Assembly (NCBI GenBank): GCA_031271345.1
Contig: JAISVX010000003.1
Span: 103,374 to 167,373, forward strand
Direction: 5' to 3'
DNA: 64,000 nucleotides
DNA from: Lactobacillaceae bacterium
GTDB lineage: Bacteria > Pseudomonadota > Alphaproteobacteria > RF32 > CAG-239
Shown: in pieces, positions 28,825 to 40,107 of the stretch
Position numbering within the stretch: the stretch's first letter is position 1
Layout of the letters: each line of letters opens with the position of its first letter
Notes under the pieces: model-generated
Seen by the model: only the letters and a program-made list of their open reading frames with translations
The model's database searches: none
What the model was told of the DNA's origin: nothing
Made by a program: the position numbers and the translations under genes

Positions 28825-29487
28825 TTGAAGGGGATACTGTTTACTTTTTTTGCTTTAATGCTTATTAGCGGCAATGCAAATGCGGAAGTTGAAAATACTT
28901 CTAATGTCGGCGATTATGACGCTTCTATATCTGAAGTAGAGAGAGAAGCCGGGAAAGAGATAGACGCCATCATAGAAATAAACTCGACCGAAGAACCGGA
29001 GATGGACTATGAGGGCGAGATAGAAGAAACGCCAACTCCAGAAGAGCTTGATTTCAGATATGACATTGACGGAGTGGACGATATTGCGCCTAACGCATTT
29101 AAGGTTTCTCTCCCCGAGTGTTCTGATGAAAGGCTGCTTGATTTGGTAAAAAGCAGCGTGGAGGCGTATAATAACAGAAATCCGGCGTTATCGGTTATCG
29201 GAGCCAGAAGACAGCTTTTGATGTTGAAGCATATAGATAAATTGTCTCCGATGTCTTCTGATAATTTGACCTCAAAAGATGACTATACGCTGGCAAACGA
29301 GATTATAACCTTAAAGCTCAACAGAGGCGTTTCAGCGATAAATATCAAGGTTTGCAAAGGTCCTAATTCATCTGATAATGTTTCTCTATACGTTATTGTT
29401 TATGAGCTTGATGGTTCAATAATCGGCAAAATAATAAATTTTGCAAATGAAAATCCTCGGGAAAAAGATTTGGAATTTATCTATTAA
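28825..29487 (+). CDS. Small exported acidic protein, TTG start
   Basis: A 220-residue protein with a clear signal peptide (about 20 residues, ending in ANA) followed by a very acidic stretch (about 22-80) and a mixed C-terminal domain containing one or two Cys. It starts with TTG; AGGAG lies seven bases before it and no ATG is near, so the start is well supported. It follows asnS after nine bases. I do not recognise a family; periplasmic location is inferred from the signal peptide. Confidence 0.75.
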   Translation: MKGILFTFFALMLISGNANAEVENTSNVGDYDASISEVEREAGKEIDAIIEINSTEEPEMDYEGEIEETPTPEELDFRYDIDGVDDIAPNAFKVSLPECSDERLLDLVKSSVEAYNNRNPALSVIGARRQLLMLKHIDKLSPMSSDNLTSKDDYTLANEIITLKLNRGVSAINIKVCKGPNSSDNVSLYVIVYELDGSIIGKIINFANENPREKDLEFIY

Positions 29488-29574
29488 TTTATGTTTCAAG
29501 GGTTGATTTTTACCGTATAAATGCCTATAATAATCATTTGGGCAAAAGCCAAAACCAGAAGGGGAAATTACATA

Positions 29575-30477
29575 ATGAGTTCAGATATTGTAGTATCTAA
29601 TAAAAGCAGCAATTTACCGGCTATAGCAGATGGCGGCAGTCTGTTTTCATATTTAGAAAAAATTAAAAAATTCCCCGTTTTAAGCGAGAAAGAAGAATAT
29701 GATTTGGTTGTGGATTTCAAAAACAATGGAAATCTTGAAGCCGCTCAAAAGCTTATCACATCCCATTTAAGGCTTGCCGCGAAAGTTGCCATGACATACC
29801 GCCGCTATGGTTTGCCTATAGCAGATATTATTTCTGAGGCAAATATCGGTCTTATGCAGGCTGTTAAAAAGTTTGATTTAGAAAAGAAAGTGAGGCTTTC
29901 TACCTATGCTATTTGGTGGATTAAAGCCAATATAAATGATTTTGTTTTGCGTTCCTGGTCTTTGGTAAAAATCGGCACGGTTGCCGCTCAGAAAAAGCTG
30001 TTTTATAATCTTAACAGAATAAAATCACGTCTGGGGATTTATGAAAATAAGGAGCTTGATTCGGATATTGTAAAGAAAATAGCAACAGAACTGGTTGTCG
30101 ATGAAAAAGACGTGATTGAAATGAATCAGCGTCTTGGCGGCGATACTTCGCTCAATGTTTCTCTTGGAAGCGATAATGATGAAGAAAGCAGGGAAAGAAT
30201 AGATTTTCTGGTTGATAAAACTCAGAACATCGAAGCGGCGTTTGCCTCAAAAGAAGAAGCAAAAATTAAAAGCGAAATTATAAATAAATGCCTGGCGGAG
30301 CTAAATGACAGGGAGCAGTATATTATAAGAAAACGTATGCTGACAGACAGCCCGGTAACTCTTGAAGAGATCGGCGAGCATTTTAATATAAGCCGGGAAA
30401 GAGTCAGACAGATTGAAAAAAGAGCTTTTGACAAGCTGTCGGTGTCGATTAAGGAATCATTCGGCGCATGGCATTAA
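29575..30477 (+). CDS. rpoH: RNA polymerase sigma-32 (RpoH-type heat-shock sigma factor)
   Basis: A 300-residue sigma-70-family protein. Region 2 contains HLRLAAKVAMTYRRYGLP and LSTYAIWWIKANI. The RpoH box follows as QKKLFYNLNRI. Region 4 ends in ISRERVRQIEKRAF. It directs polymerase to heat-shock promoters; clpB, a usual target, lies 3.4 kb downstream. The ATG at 29575 is preferred; an ATG 54 bases upstream lacks a ribosome site and adds a non-family extension. Alphaproteobacteria often carry more than one RpoH. The stop overlaps prmC by ten bases. Confidence 0.93.
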   Translation: MSSDIVVSNKSSNLPAIADGGSLFSYLEKIKKFPVLSEKEEYDLVVDFKNNGNLEAAQKLITSHLRLAAKVAMTYRRYGLPIADIISEANIGLMQAVKKFDLEKKVRLSTYAIWWIKANINDFVLRSWSLVKIGTVAAQKKLFYNLNRIKSRLGIYENKELDSDIVKKIATELVVDEKDVIEMNQRLGGDTSLNVSLGSDNDEESRERIDFLVDKTQNIEAAFASKEEAKIKSEIINKCLAELNDREQYIIRKRMLTDSPVTLEEIGEHFNISRERVRQIEKRAFDKLSVSIKESFGAWH

Positions 30478-31262
30478 AGCTTGATGACATTATATCAGAG
30501 TTTGTCAAGGCGGGGATAACTTCTCCCCGCCTTGAAGCTGTTATGCTGATTGAAAATGCAAAAAACGATAAAGAATTAGCGTCTTTTGTTGAAGAAAGGC
30601 TTGCTTCAAAACCAATATGCAAAATAATTGGTAAAAAAGATTTTTATAAACACACATTCAAGGTTAGCGAAGATGTTCTTTCTCCGCGTCCAGATACAGA
30701 GACCCTGGTTGAATGCGCTATTGAGATAATAAAAAAGAACAAGATTCAGAACATTTTGGAGCTTGGCGTCGGCTCCGGCTGTATTATATTGTCCGTTTTG
30801 TACGAGTTCGGCAATATTAGAGGCGTTGGCATGGATATATCAAATAAAGCGATTGATATAGCGCAGGAAAACGCAAAAAATATCGGAGTTGCAGAGCGGA
30901 TTAGTTTTGTTAATAAGAGCTGGTTTGATGATGATATTAAAGAAGTTTTGAATAAAAAATTTGATATTATAATTTCCAACCCGCCATATATTGTGTCGTC
31001 TGATATTTCAGTTTTGGATAGGGAGGTAAAAGATTATGATCCTTTAATCGCTCTTGACGGCGGAACGGACGGTCTGAGAGATTATCGGCAGATTGCGTCG
31101 GTTTCGGGAGGTTTATTAAATGATAACGGATATATCCTTTTAGAGGTCGGGCTTGGACAAAGCAAAGATGTGTCCGATATTTTTATAAAAACAGGGTTTG
31201 AACTGATTGATACAGTAAAGGATTTGGCGGGTATTGACAGGTGCATAATCTTAAAAAAATAA
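30468..31262 (+). CDS. prmC: Peptide chain release factor N5-glutamine methyltransferase
   Basis: A 264-residue HemK/PrmC protein that methylates the GGQ glutamine of release factors. It has a small N-terminal helical domain, SAM-binding LELGVGSGCI and the catalytic N171-P-P-Y174 motif. It starts inside the rpoH 3' end, so translation is probably coupled. It is slightly shorter than the usual 280 residues, mostly at the N-terminus. The DUF4167 gene downstream is a common neighbour. Confidence 0.95.
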   Translation: MALKLDDIISEFVKAGITSPRLEAVMLIENAKNDKELASFVEERLASKPICKIIGKKDFYKHTFKVSEDVLSPRPDTETLVECAIEIIKKNKIQNILELGVGSGCIILSVLYEFGNIRGVGMDISNKAIDIAQENAKNIGVAERISFVNKSWFDDDIKEVLNKKFDIIISNPPYIVSSDISVLDREVKDYDPLIALDGGTDGLRDYRQIASVSGGLLNDNGYILLEVGLGQSKDVSDIFIKTGFELIDTVKDLAGIDRCIILKK

Positions 31263-31400
31263 TTTGATTTTTTTTATAAATTATGTATTATGCCCTTGCA
31301 GCCACATTTTATCGGATTGTTTTAGGTTTTATACCTTTTTATTTTCTTAAATAGAACCTTTTCATTCATTATGACTGTTTTACAGTCAGGAGGTTGTCGT

Positions 31401-31463
31401 TTGAATAACGATTCATTTGGTTTAACAAATTTTAATAAGAAAAAGCATGAAAAAAATAAATAA
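31401..31463 (+). CDS. Possible 20-codon leader peptide ahead of the DUF4167 gene
   Basis: A TTG codon at 31401 lies seven bases after a perfect AGGAGG (31388-31393) and opens a 20-codon frame ending TAA at 31461-31463, overlapping the DUF4167 start in another frame. A small hairpin (GACTGT / ACAGTC, 31373-31387) sits just before the ribosome site. It may be a translated leader that couples ribosomes onto the next gene, which lacks a ribosome site. Confidence 0.35.
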   Translation: MNNDSFGLTNFNKKKHEKNK

Positions 31464-31992
31464 TAAATTTCGCAGTAATGGCAATGGTAACAGCCATAAC
31501 AATCAGATATATTCATTAAACTACAAATTTGACAGCAACAGCATTGCGGGAAAGTTCAGCGGGACAGCTCTTGAACTGATAAAAAAATATAACGAGCTTG
31601 CGCGGGACGCAAACAATAATAATGATATTGTCAATGCCGAAATTTTTCGCCAATATGCCGAGCATTATCGTAAAATCGTCACTGATATAAACGACAAAAA
31701 ATCATTTAGAACTCCAGACAACAGAAGAGAAGATACTGCGGTCAGCGAAGAAAAAAACTCAAACGAGCAGGCGGTTGATAATGAAAACCATAATGAAGCG
31801 GAAGTTCAAAAGACCGCGCCGGAGGAAGAAACAGCGGAAAAGAAAAAGCCTGTTTCTCTCCGTAAAAAAGAGTTTAAAGTCGTTGAAGTAAAAGAAGCAA
31901 AAAAAGAAGACAAAGAAGAAGAGAAAAAGCCGGCGGCACTAAGAATTAAAAGAACAAAAAAAGATGCGGAAGAAGCCGTTGCGGCAATTTAA
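31447..31992 (+). CDS. DUF4167 domain protein
   Basis: A 181-residue protein. Residues 1-35 are Asn/Lys/Arg-rich, and residues 25-80 match DUF4167 (GTALELIKKYNELARDA, then NAEIFRQYAEHYRKI). The C-terminal 100 residues are a charged, low-complexity Glu/Lys tail. DUF4167 proteins lie between prmC and clpB in many alphaproteobacteria; their function is not known, though the basic N-terminus suggests RNA binding. The ATG has no clear ribosome site of its own. Confidence 0.88.
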   Translation: MKKINNKFRSNGNGNSHNNQIYSLNYKFDSNSIAGKFSGTALELIKKYNELARDANNNNDIVNAEIFRQYAEHYRKIVTDINDKKSFRTPDNRREDTAVSEEKNSNEQAVDNENHNEAEVQKTAPEEETAEKKKPVSLRKKEFKVVEVKEAKKEDKEEEKKPAALRIKRTKKDAEEAVAAI

Positions 31993-32007
31993 GTTTTGTG
32001 AGGAAAA

Positions 32008-33156
32008 ATGTTATTTATTGTATTTGCGACCATTGTGGCTATTTCATGTTCAGCCATTACCATTAGAACTCTTGTCGGATATTCGGATTTTTCTATTTTA
32101 GTAAAGGCTGTTGTGACAATTGTTGTCGCATTCAGCTGGTTTGCCCCGGTTATATCAATGACCTTAAAAAGAAACTTTCATAATGTTTCTGGCATTGTTA
32201 CGGCTTCTCAAATTTTATATATGCTTTTTGGTCTGGCGTTTATACTTTTTACAACGCTTTTGGTTAGAGATTTTGTATGGTATATTCTTTACTATTCAAA
32301 GAAGTTTAACATCCCAAGCCCCAAAGACGTGTCATGGATTAATAAGACAAATCTGTATGCCTTGATATTCAGCCTGTTGGTTTTCTCATATTCTTTATAT
32401 GAGGGAATGAAAGACGCGCCTGTTAAAGAGGTTGATTTATACAGCTCAAAAATAAACGGTTCTTTCAGCATAGCTTTGGTAACGGATATTCACATCGACC
32501 AGGATACAAATGATAAAAAAATCGAAAGACTGGTTGAGAGGGTTAATTCTCTTAATCCCGATATAATTTTATTTGTCGGCGATATGGTCGACGCGACAAT
32601 AAACGTGTTGGAAAGCAAGGTCGACATACTAAAAGGTCTGAAGGCAAAATACGGCGTTCTTTTCACATCTGGAAACCACGAGATGTATAACGGTCTGCCC
32701 CAGTGGATGATAAAATTCTCCTCCATGGGCGAAGGTTTTTCTTTCGTGGATAATCTCGGAATTAGTTTTAATGATAAAAATGTTTTTATCTTCGGGCTTC
32801 CAGACGCAAGAGTTTTGTCAGCTTTCCCAATGTTTACGCCAGATTTGGATAAAGTAATGGAAGATGTAAGCGAAGATAGTTATAAAATTCTTATGTCGCA
32901 TGCTCCTCATATCGTTGACGGTCTGCCTGAGGGTATGTTTGACTTGCAGCTTTCAGGACATACTCATGGAGGTCAGATTTTTCCATTCCATATTTTAGCG
33001 AAGATGGAAAATAAATATCTTGCCGGTCTTTATGACGTTAACGGGACAAAATTATATGTTTCAAGGGGTGCGGGTCACTGGGGACCTCCGTTGAGGTTTT
33101 TGGCTCCGTCAGAAATCACTTTTATAAAAGTGATGCACGATGAAGAAAAACAATAA
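32008..33156 (+). CDS. Membrane-bound calcineurin-like metallophosphoesterase
   Basis: A 382-residue protein with four or so N-terminal membrane helices (about residues 1-140) and a C-terminal calcineurin-like phosphoesterase domain. Metal-binding motifs are complete: D160-x-H162, GDMVD, GNHE, and GHTHGGQIFP near residue 312. The layout matches YkuE-type enzymes, for which hydrolysis of lipid-linked or other phosphodiesters is proposed. AGGA precedes the ATG. It overlaps the HAD hydrolase gene by 17 bases, so the two are probably translated together. Confidence 0.9.
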   Translation: MLFIVFATIVAISCSAITIRTLVGYSDFSILVKAVVTIVVAFSWFAPVISMTLKRNFHNVSGIVTASQILYMLFGLAFILFTTLLVRDFVWYILYYSKKFNIPSPKDVSWINKTNLYALIFSLLVFSYSLYEGMKDAPVKEVDLYSSKINGSFSIALVTDIHIDQDTNDKKIERLVERVNSLNPDIILFVGDMVDATINVLESKVDILKGLKAKYGVLFTSGNHEMYNGLPQWMIKFSSMGEGFSFVDNLGISFNDKNVFIFGLPDARVLSAFPMFTPDLDKVMEDVSEDSYKILMSHAPHIVDGLPEGMFDLQLSGHTHGGQIFPFHILAKMENKYLAGLYDVNGTKLYVSRGAGHWGPPLRFLAPSEITFIKVMHDEEKQ

Positions 33157-33820
33157 AAAGACATTAATCTTAGATTGCGACGGGGTATTATACCCCATAT
33201 CCAACATACCGTTGGCAGAGTTTGTCGGTGCAGTAAAAACCGTGGCGGCAGAGTTTGGCATATCTGATGAAGAATATGAAAAAATATCGGAAAAGACGAA
33301 AGCTGAAAACTCCGTTGGATTGTTTAATTTTGTTTATAATCTGTGCGGCAAAGATGACGTAAAAATGGAAAAATTTAATAACAGAATGGTTGAGGTTATT
33401 GATTATTCAAAAATCGAAAGAGACGACGAGCTGTTTAATCTTCTTCAAAGCGCCAAAGAAAACTATAATATCGTCGTACTCACAAACAACACCAGACCTC
33501 ATCTCGAAATGGTGATAAAAAAGAAGTTCGGCAAAACAATCGAAGAATTTGGCGTTGATTGTTATGATGTAAAACATCAGAGATACAAAGGAAAGTTTTA
33601 TCCAAAACAGTCCGAGATAGGAATGAAGCTGTTTACAAACAAAATAGGGGTCAAACCTCGAGATTGTATTTTGGTAGAAGATACCCAGAGAAATTTAGAT
33701 GTTGCCAAAGAGGTTGGAATATCAAGTGTTTTAATAACCGAAGATTTTACGTTGGGCAAATATCTGCTGTCTCTTCAAAAGTCTGGTCTTAATGCCAATA
33801 AAAAGGAAAATACTTTGTAG
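33140..33820 (+). CDS. HAD-superfamily hydrolase
   Basis: A 226-residue haloacid-dehalogenase-type phosphatase with D12-x-D14 in LILDCDGVLYP (motif I), VLTNNTRPHLEM (motif II) and LVEDTQRNLDVAKEVG (motif IV). The helical cap of subclass I is present. It resembles pyrimidine 5'-nucleotidases (SDT1/YjjG-like) in the first motif, but the substrate cannot be set. It overlaps the phosphoesterase gene and precedes clpB. Confidence 0.85.
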   Translation: MKKNNKKTLILDCDGVLYPISNIPLAEFVGAVKTVAAEFGISDEEYEKISEKTKAENSVGLFNFVYNLCGKDDVKMEKFNNRMVEVIDYSKIERDDELFNLLQSAKENYNIVVLTNNTRPHLEMVIKKKFGKTIEEFGVDCYDVKHQRYKGKFYPKQSEIGMKLFTNKIGVKPRDCILVEDTQRNLDVAKEVGISSVLITEDFTLGKYLLSLQKSGLNANKKENTL

Positions 33821-33887
33821 CGGATATTGATTTTTGTCCTTATCGATAATTATATATATTATATAATGTTCTATTGGGAGATTTTTT

Positions 33888-36432
<2,545 letters not shown>

Positions 36433-36446
<14 letters not shown>

Positions 36447-36876
36447 TAGAACCACATACGAAGAAGCCCTAAGCATTGCTTCTTCGTATGATGTTAATAC
36501 CGAGGAAAACTCCATTGTTTTATACAGCATTAGTTTTCTGCCGACAAAGCAGAACAAGTATGACGCTTTGGAGTTTATAAAAAACAATCATGGCAAAATG
36601 CTGGTTGATGATACGAAATGCGGTATGAAGCTTATAGAGCTGGGTTTGGACGACGGCACAAGCGGTCTTTCTGAAGAAGAAGTCAGAGAGATTTGGGGGA
36701 TTGCCTCCGAACGTTTTATAAAGCAGGCAAGGGGCAGCGTTACGGCTTTTGTAAAAGGCTCTGATAAAAGAAGCATTTTTCGCTCCAAAGAACTTCCCGA
36801 GTTATTGAAAAACCCGTTGGTAAACAAGATAAACGGCATGGATAAGTTTGAGTTTGCCGAAAACTTTGACAATTAA
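36433..36876 (+). CDS. Small uncharacterised protein overlapping clpB
   Basis: A 147-residue soluble protein of no family I recognise. The ATG at 36433 lies inside clpB, six bases after GGAG, and overlaps it by 14 bases, so it is translationally coupled to the chaperone. It has an N-terminal [20 protein letters not shown] and a hydrophilic C-terminus, with no signal peptide or membrane helix. Co-expression with ClpB suggests a stress role or an adaptor-like partner, which is inference only. Confidence 0.75.
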
Positions 36877-36877
36877 A

Positions 36878-36901
36878 GAAACTCCCCAAACGGGGAGTTT
36901 C
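36878..36901 (+). terminator. Bidirectional terminator
   Basis: A perfect ten-base-pair GC-rich stem (GAAACTCCCC / GGGGAGTTTC) closes on AAAC, followed by AGATTTTATTTTT. It lies between the clpB-linked gene and the convergent M23 peptidase. Confidence 0.88.
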
Positions 36902-36906
36902 AGATT

Positions 36907-38358
36907 TTATTTTTGGGCTAATTTTTCATTCTCACTGCTTTTTGCAAATAATGAAGAATGCGTGCTTTTTACATTTGAAACAGTGGTCTTAAATCTTTCG
37001 AGATTTGTTCCTTTTAAGTTTTCTCCTGTCGCCGCCTTTATTGTCGTTGGGCTGACGCGTTTGCCGTTCTTTATGATTTCATAGTGCAGGTGGGGTCCTG
37101 TAGATTTGCCCGTATTTCCAACATAACCTATAATTTGTCCCTGTTTAACCCTGACGCCTGGTTTCATGCCGCTGGCAAATCTGTGCAGGTGTCCATAAGC
37201 CGTAGAATACTCGGAGTTGTGTCTAATTCTGACATAGTTGCCATATCCGCCGTTATACTTCGCAGCCTGAATAACGCCGTCGCCAGCCGCAAATATTGCC
37301 GTGCCTCTTGGAGCGGCATAATCAATTCCCCAGTGGATTCTTAAATCTTTATAAATAGGGTGGCGCCTTTTTCCAAAAGGAGAAGATACGCGGGCTTGTT
37401 GGAATGCCAAAGGTTTTCTGTGCAGGGTTCTTTTTAGAGCCTGTCCTTTTTCGTCATAGTAGTCCACGTGTTTTTTTGTATCTTCATATCTGTATAAAGA
37501 GAGCTTGTCATTTCTTAAAGTTATTGATGCATAGATAATTTCACCGCTTTTAACAACTCTTCCTTCCTGGTTTATTTTATTTTCATAAATAATCTCAAAT
37601 TTATCGCCGGCTCTTAAATCTCTTCTAAAATCAACGGTGAAAGAGAAAATATTTATAAAGTTTGCGACAATCTGGTTTGGAATGCCAGCATTGCTCATTG
37701 CTGCGGAAAGCGTTCCGTCAACTGTTCCCTGAGCGGTTTTAATTTCTTCGATCAGCTCTTCGACATGAACGCTGGCAACATATTCGTTATTGATATTTTT
37801 TACTAAAATATATTTCTCTCCAATGCTTGGCTCGATTATGATTTTTTCCAGAGAAATAAAGTTGCTGTCTTCTGTTGTGTCATGTACGACATAAAATTTA
37901 AGTTTCTGTCCGATGCGGATTTTTGTTGCGTCAAAAACCTTTTTATAGGAACTGATAACTTTTGTTGCTTCGTTATATGTCAGCCCGATTTTTTTAGTTA
38001 AGATATTGATAAAGCTGTCACCTTGAGCAACTTCTATTTCTTTTACGATTATTTTTGTCAGAAGTTCGCCGGCAATCTCGGAACTTTTTTGCGGTTTTGA
38101 TATTAAATCTTTAACGTTTTCAAGATAGCTGTATTTTGCGTCGTTATAACCAGTGTTAAGAGGAGTTATTTCACTCTCGAATGCCTGAATTGCCTCAATA
38201 TATTTAATCGTATCGTCAGAAAAAGACGCGCTGACATTGTTATTTCTTGTACTGGAAAGTATAAGAGCCGCTATAATCGCGCATACGTAACACAAAGCAA
38301 TAAGTTTTTGTTTATTATTGCCCGATAATGATAGTTTAATATTATTTAGTAATTTCAT
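36907..38358 (-). CDS. M23 peptidase with LysM-like domain (MepM type)
   Basis: A 483-residue envelope protein. It has a cytoplasmic N-terminus, one membrane helix at about 19-38, a LysM/OapA-like domain at about 105-180 (AQGDSFINILTKKIGL, then IRIGQKLKFYV), a spacer domain, and a C-terminal M23 domain with H342-x3-D346 (HWGIDYA) and H423-x-H425 (GPHLHYE). Such enzymes are peptidoglycan DD-endopeptidases needed for wall growth. The catalytic set is intact. It stands alone, upstream of tRNA-Asp in the opposite direction. Confidence 0.92.
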   Translation of the reverse strand: MKLLNNIKLSLSGNNKQKLIALCYVCAIIAALILSSTRNNNVSASFSDDTIKYIEAIQAFESEITPLNTGYNDAKYSYLENVKDLISKPQKSSEIAGELLTKIIVKEIEVAQGDSFINILTKKIGLTYNEATKVISSYKKVFDATKIRIGQKLKFYVVHDTTEDSNFISLEKIIIEPSIGEKYILVKNINNEYVASVHVEELIEEIKTAQGTVDGTLSAAMSNAGIPNQIVANFINIFSFTVDFRRDLRAGDKFEIIYENKINQEGRVVKSGEIIYASITLRNDKLSLYRYEDTKKHVDYYDEKGQALKRTLHRKPLAFQQARVSSPFGKRRHPIYKDLRIHWGIDYAAPRGTAIFAAGDGVIQAAKYNGGYGNYVRIRHNSEYSTAYGHLHRFASGMKPGVRVKQGQIIGYVGNTGKSTGPHLHYEIIKNGKRVSPTTIKAATGENLKGTNLERFKTTVSNVKSTHSSLFAKSSENEKLAQK

Positions 38359-38516
38359 AGCAGTAGTCTTCTGTAGAAAATAAAAGTTGCTCTAAAAACG
38401 TTCAGCACATAATAGGCTTTTTTATAAAAAAGACAATAAAAAAAGTTTTCAGTGCTTTTGCCTAAATAACAATAATATGTTTTTATTAAAAATCTTATAA
38501 TTTTTTAAAAAAATAC

Positions 38517-38545
38517 TTGCAATTATATTTTTTGTTGAGTATAAG
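38517..38545 (+). promoter_or_regulatory. Promoter of tRNA-Asp
   Basis: TTGCAA (38517-38522) and TATAAG (38540-38545) are separated by exactly 17 bases, ending 18 bases before the mature 5' end of the tRNA. Confidence 0.7.
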
Positions 38546-38563
38546 ATGTTTGACCATATTAAT

Positions 38564-38640
38564 GGGGGTGTAGCTCAGTTGGTTAGAGTATCGGCCTGTC
38601 ACGCCGAGGGTCGCGGGTTCGAGCCCCGTCACTCCCGCCA
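38564..38640 (+). tRNA. tRNA-Asp (anticodon GTC)
   Basis: A 77-base cloverleaf with a seven-base-pair acceptor (one G-T pair), D arm GCTCAGTTGGTTAGAGT, anticodon GTC at 38598-38600, T arm with GGTTCGAGCC, and an encoded CCA end. Discriminator is G. A promoter lies just upstream and a strong terminator three bases downstream, so it is a single-gene transcript. Confidence 0.97.
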
Positions 38641-38643
38641 TTA

Positions 38644-38671
38644 AAAAACCGTCCTTTGTGGACGGTTTTTT
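38644..38671 (+). terminator. Terminator of tRNA-Asp
   Basis: An 11-base-pair stem (AAAAACCGTCC / GGACGGTTTTT) with a five-base loop and a run of six T. It begins four bases after the tRNA CCA end. Confidence 0.93.
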
Positions 38672-38691
38672 AATGACAGAAATAATTTGGA

Positions 38692-38718
38692 GCTTGAACC
38701 CGCGAAGCGGGCTTTTTT
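38692..38718 (+). terminator. Second hairpin with T run, carrying an inverted T-arm copy
   Basis: CCCGC-GAA-GCGGG followed by CTTTTTT resembles a terminator. Its 5' part, 38692-38704, can pair over 13 bases with the T arm of the tRNA (38612-38624), with one G-U pair. Confidence 0.55.
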
Positions 38719-38780
38719 GTTTCTATCAAAAAGTTTTTGTGATATATTGTTTATGTTTCAATTTTTGAAAGAAAAAACGC

Positions 38781-39575
38781 ATGAATAAAAAACTATCTTT
38801 TCTTCTTATGTTATCAATTTTTTTTACAGGAAATTGTTTTGCCAAAGATTTAACTCCGTTTGAGGCTGCGGTTATCGGCGGCGATGATATGGCTGCTATA
38901 GATGCTTTGGCAAAAGCCGAGATAAGCAGGAATGGCAGATTAAGCGATAATATTTTGTTTATGGCTATAGAAGCGGAAGACACGAGCAAGTCAAGAAAAG
39001 AAGCGATTAAAAAGCTCATAGAGCTTGGGGCGGATGTAAATGTCCGCGCAAAATCTGGTCTTACTCCGCTTATGCTTGCCTCCGCTGGGGTTTATCCAGA
39101 AACAGTTGATATTTTGATTAATGCCGGAGCGGATATTAATGCGGTTATAAAAAAATCTGCGGATTATGATTATTCTGACGATGATTATGGTCAAAAATCA
39201 ATTATAGAATTTATGCAGGAGTTGAACATTGAGCAGTTAAGTCCGCTGTCTATAGCAATTGAAAAAAACCTTTATAATGAATCTTCCGCAATTGCGTGGA
39301 TGCTGCATAGGCGGGGCGCAAAGGTTAATTATATAGAATACACCGATATTTGCATAAAGCGTCTGGAAGATGTCGGAAACCCGAAAAATAACAAGGTAAC
39401 AAGCGACGATTATATAAATAAGATTTTAAGAGACAATGCCAGAAGGCATAACGAATATTTGCAAAAATGCCTTATATTGGTTGATGAAGGTCTAATAATA
39501 AAAGATAAGGACGGGCATTATACCACAGATAATGAAATATTGAAAAAACAGTGGGGCTGGTCTGAGGAAAATTAA
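38781..39575 (+). CDS. Exported ankyrin-repeat protein
   Basis: A 264-residue protein with a signal peptide (about 21 residues, ending in CFA) and two to three ankyrin repeats at about residues 25-120. The best repeat reads LIELGADVNVRAKSGLTPLM and continues into ILINAGADINA. The C-terminal half has weaker repeat character. Ankyrin proteins mediate protein contacts; an exported one would act in the periplasm or outside the cell. No catalase, secretion or toxin gene is adjacent. It may be an accessory gene beside the tRNA. Confidence 0.85.
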   Translation: MNKKLSFLLMLSIFFTGNCFAKDLTPFEAAVIGGDDMAAIDALAKAEISRNGRLSDNILFMAIEAEDTSKSRKEAIKKLIELGADVNVRAKSGLTPLMLASAGVYPETVDILINAGADINAVIKKSADYDYSDDDYGQKSIIEFMQELNIEQLSPLSIAIEKNLYNESSAIAWMLHRRGAKVNYIEYTDICIKRLEDVGNPKNNKVTSDDYINKILRDNARRHNEYLQKCLILVDEGLIIKDKDGHYTTDNEILKKQWGWSEEN

Positions 39576-39633
39576 AATAAATCTTTAATTTTTTAGCGTT
39601 TTGTATATAGTATAGCTTAAGGAGAATAACTAC

Positions 39634-40038
39634 ATGCAGAATTTTTCTAAACAGTTTGCAATAATTAATAAGATAAAATCCATAGTAAAAAGAAAAGAGG
39701 CTAAGGCTGTAATTAAATCGGCTAATCAGGAAACAATATCTCAAAAAATTGCCAATAGGATTCAGCAGACGGCTTTTGAACATTTAAAAGCAAAAGTTAA
39801 AAAAGAGGGTTACACTGCTCCATATATTATGGTTGCCGAACAGCTTGGCGCTGAAAACAATCAAATATTCTGCGCCGCGGTTTATACTTTATCCCGCATG
39901 GCAATAAACAGCAAAGCGCATCGCGGTCCGATATTGGACATTTTATCAAAGAGTCTGGCGGATAACAGCGGCAATAGAGAAAAGTCGAACTATATATCTA
40001 AAAAATTAGCGGAGATAAATAAAAACAAGCTCATTTAA
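39634..40038 (+). CDS. Small basic uncharacterised protein
   Basis: A 134-residue, Lys-rich, mainly helical protein without signal peptide. The ATG is backed by AAGGAG. The second half contains YIMVAEQLGAENNQIFCAAV, which may be a helical hairpin. I do not recognise the family. It lies 58 bases after the ankyrin gene and ends at a strong terminator. Confidence 0.7.
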   Translation: MQNFSKQFAIINKIKSIVKRKEAKAVIKSANQETISQKIANRIQQTAFEHLKAKVKKEGYTAPYIMVAEQLGAENNQIFCAAVYTLSRMAINSKAHRGPILDILSKSLADNSGNREKSNYISKKLAEINKNKLI

Positions 40039-40060
40039 AGCTTTGTATTCGCAAATAAAA

Positions 40061-40089
40061 AAAGCCTCCCATATATTTTGGGAGGCTTT
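40061..40089 (+). terminator. Bidirectional terminator
   Basis: An 11-base-pair stem (AAAGCCTCCCA / TGGGAGGCTTT) with a seven-base loop, A run before it, between the small basic protein gene and the convergent parvulin gene. Confidence 0.88.
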
Positions 40090-40107
40090 AAGATTTAGTT
40101 CTTTATA

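Noticed and set aside
29521..29574. An 18-codon upstream extension of rpoH from an earlier ATG.
   Set aside because: No ribosome site, and the family start fits the ATG at 29575, preceded by AGGGGA-type sequence.
33821..33887. A sigma-32 heat-shock promoter before clpB.
   Set aside because: No CTTGAA-type and CCCCAT-type boxes at the right spacing; only a TATAAT is seen.
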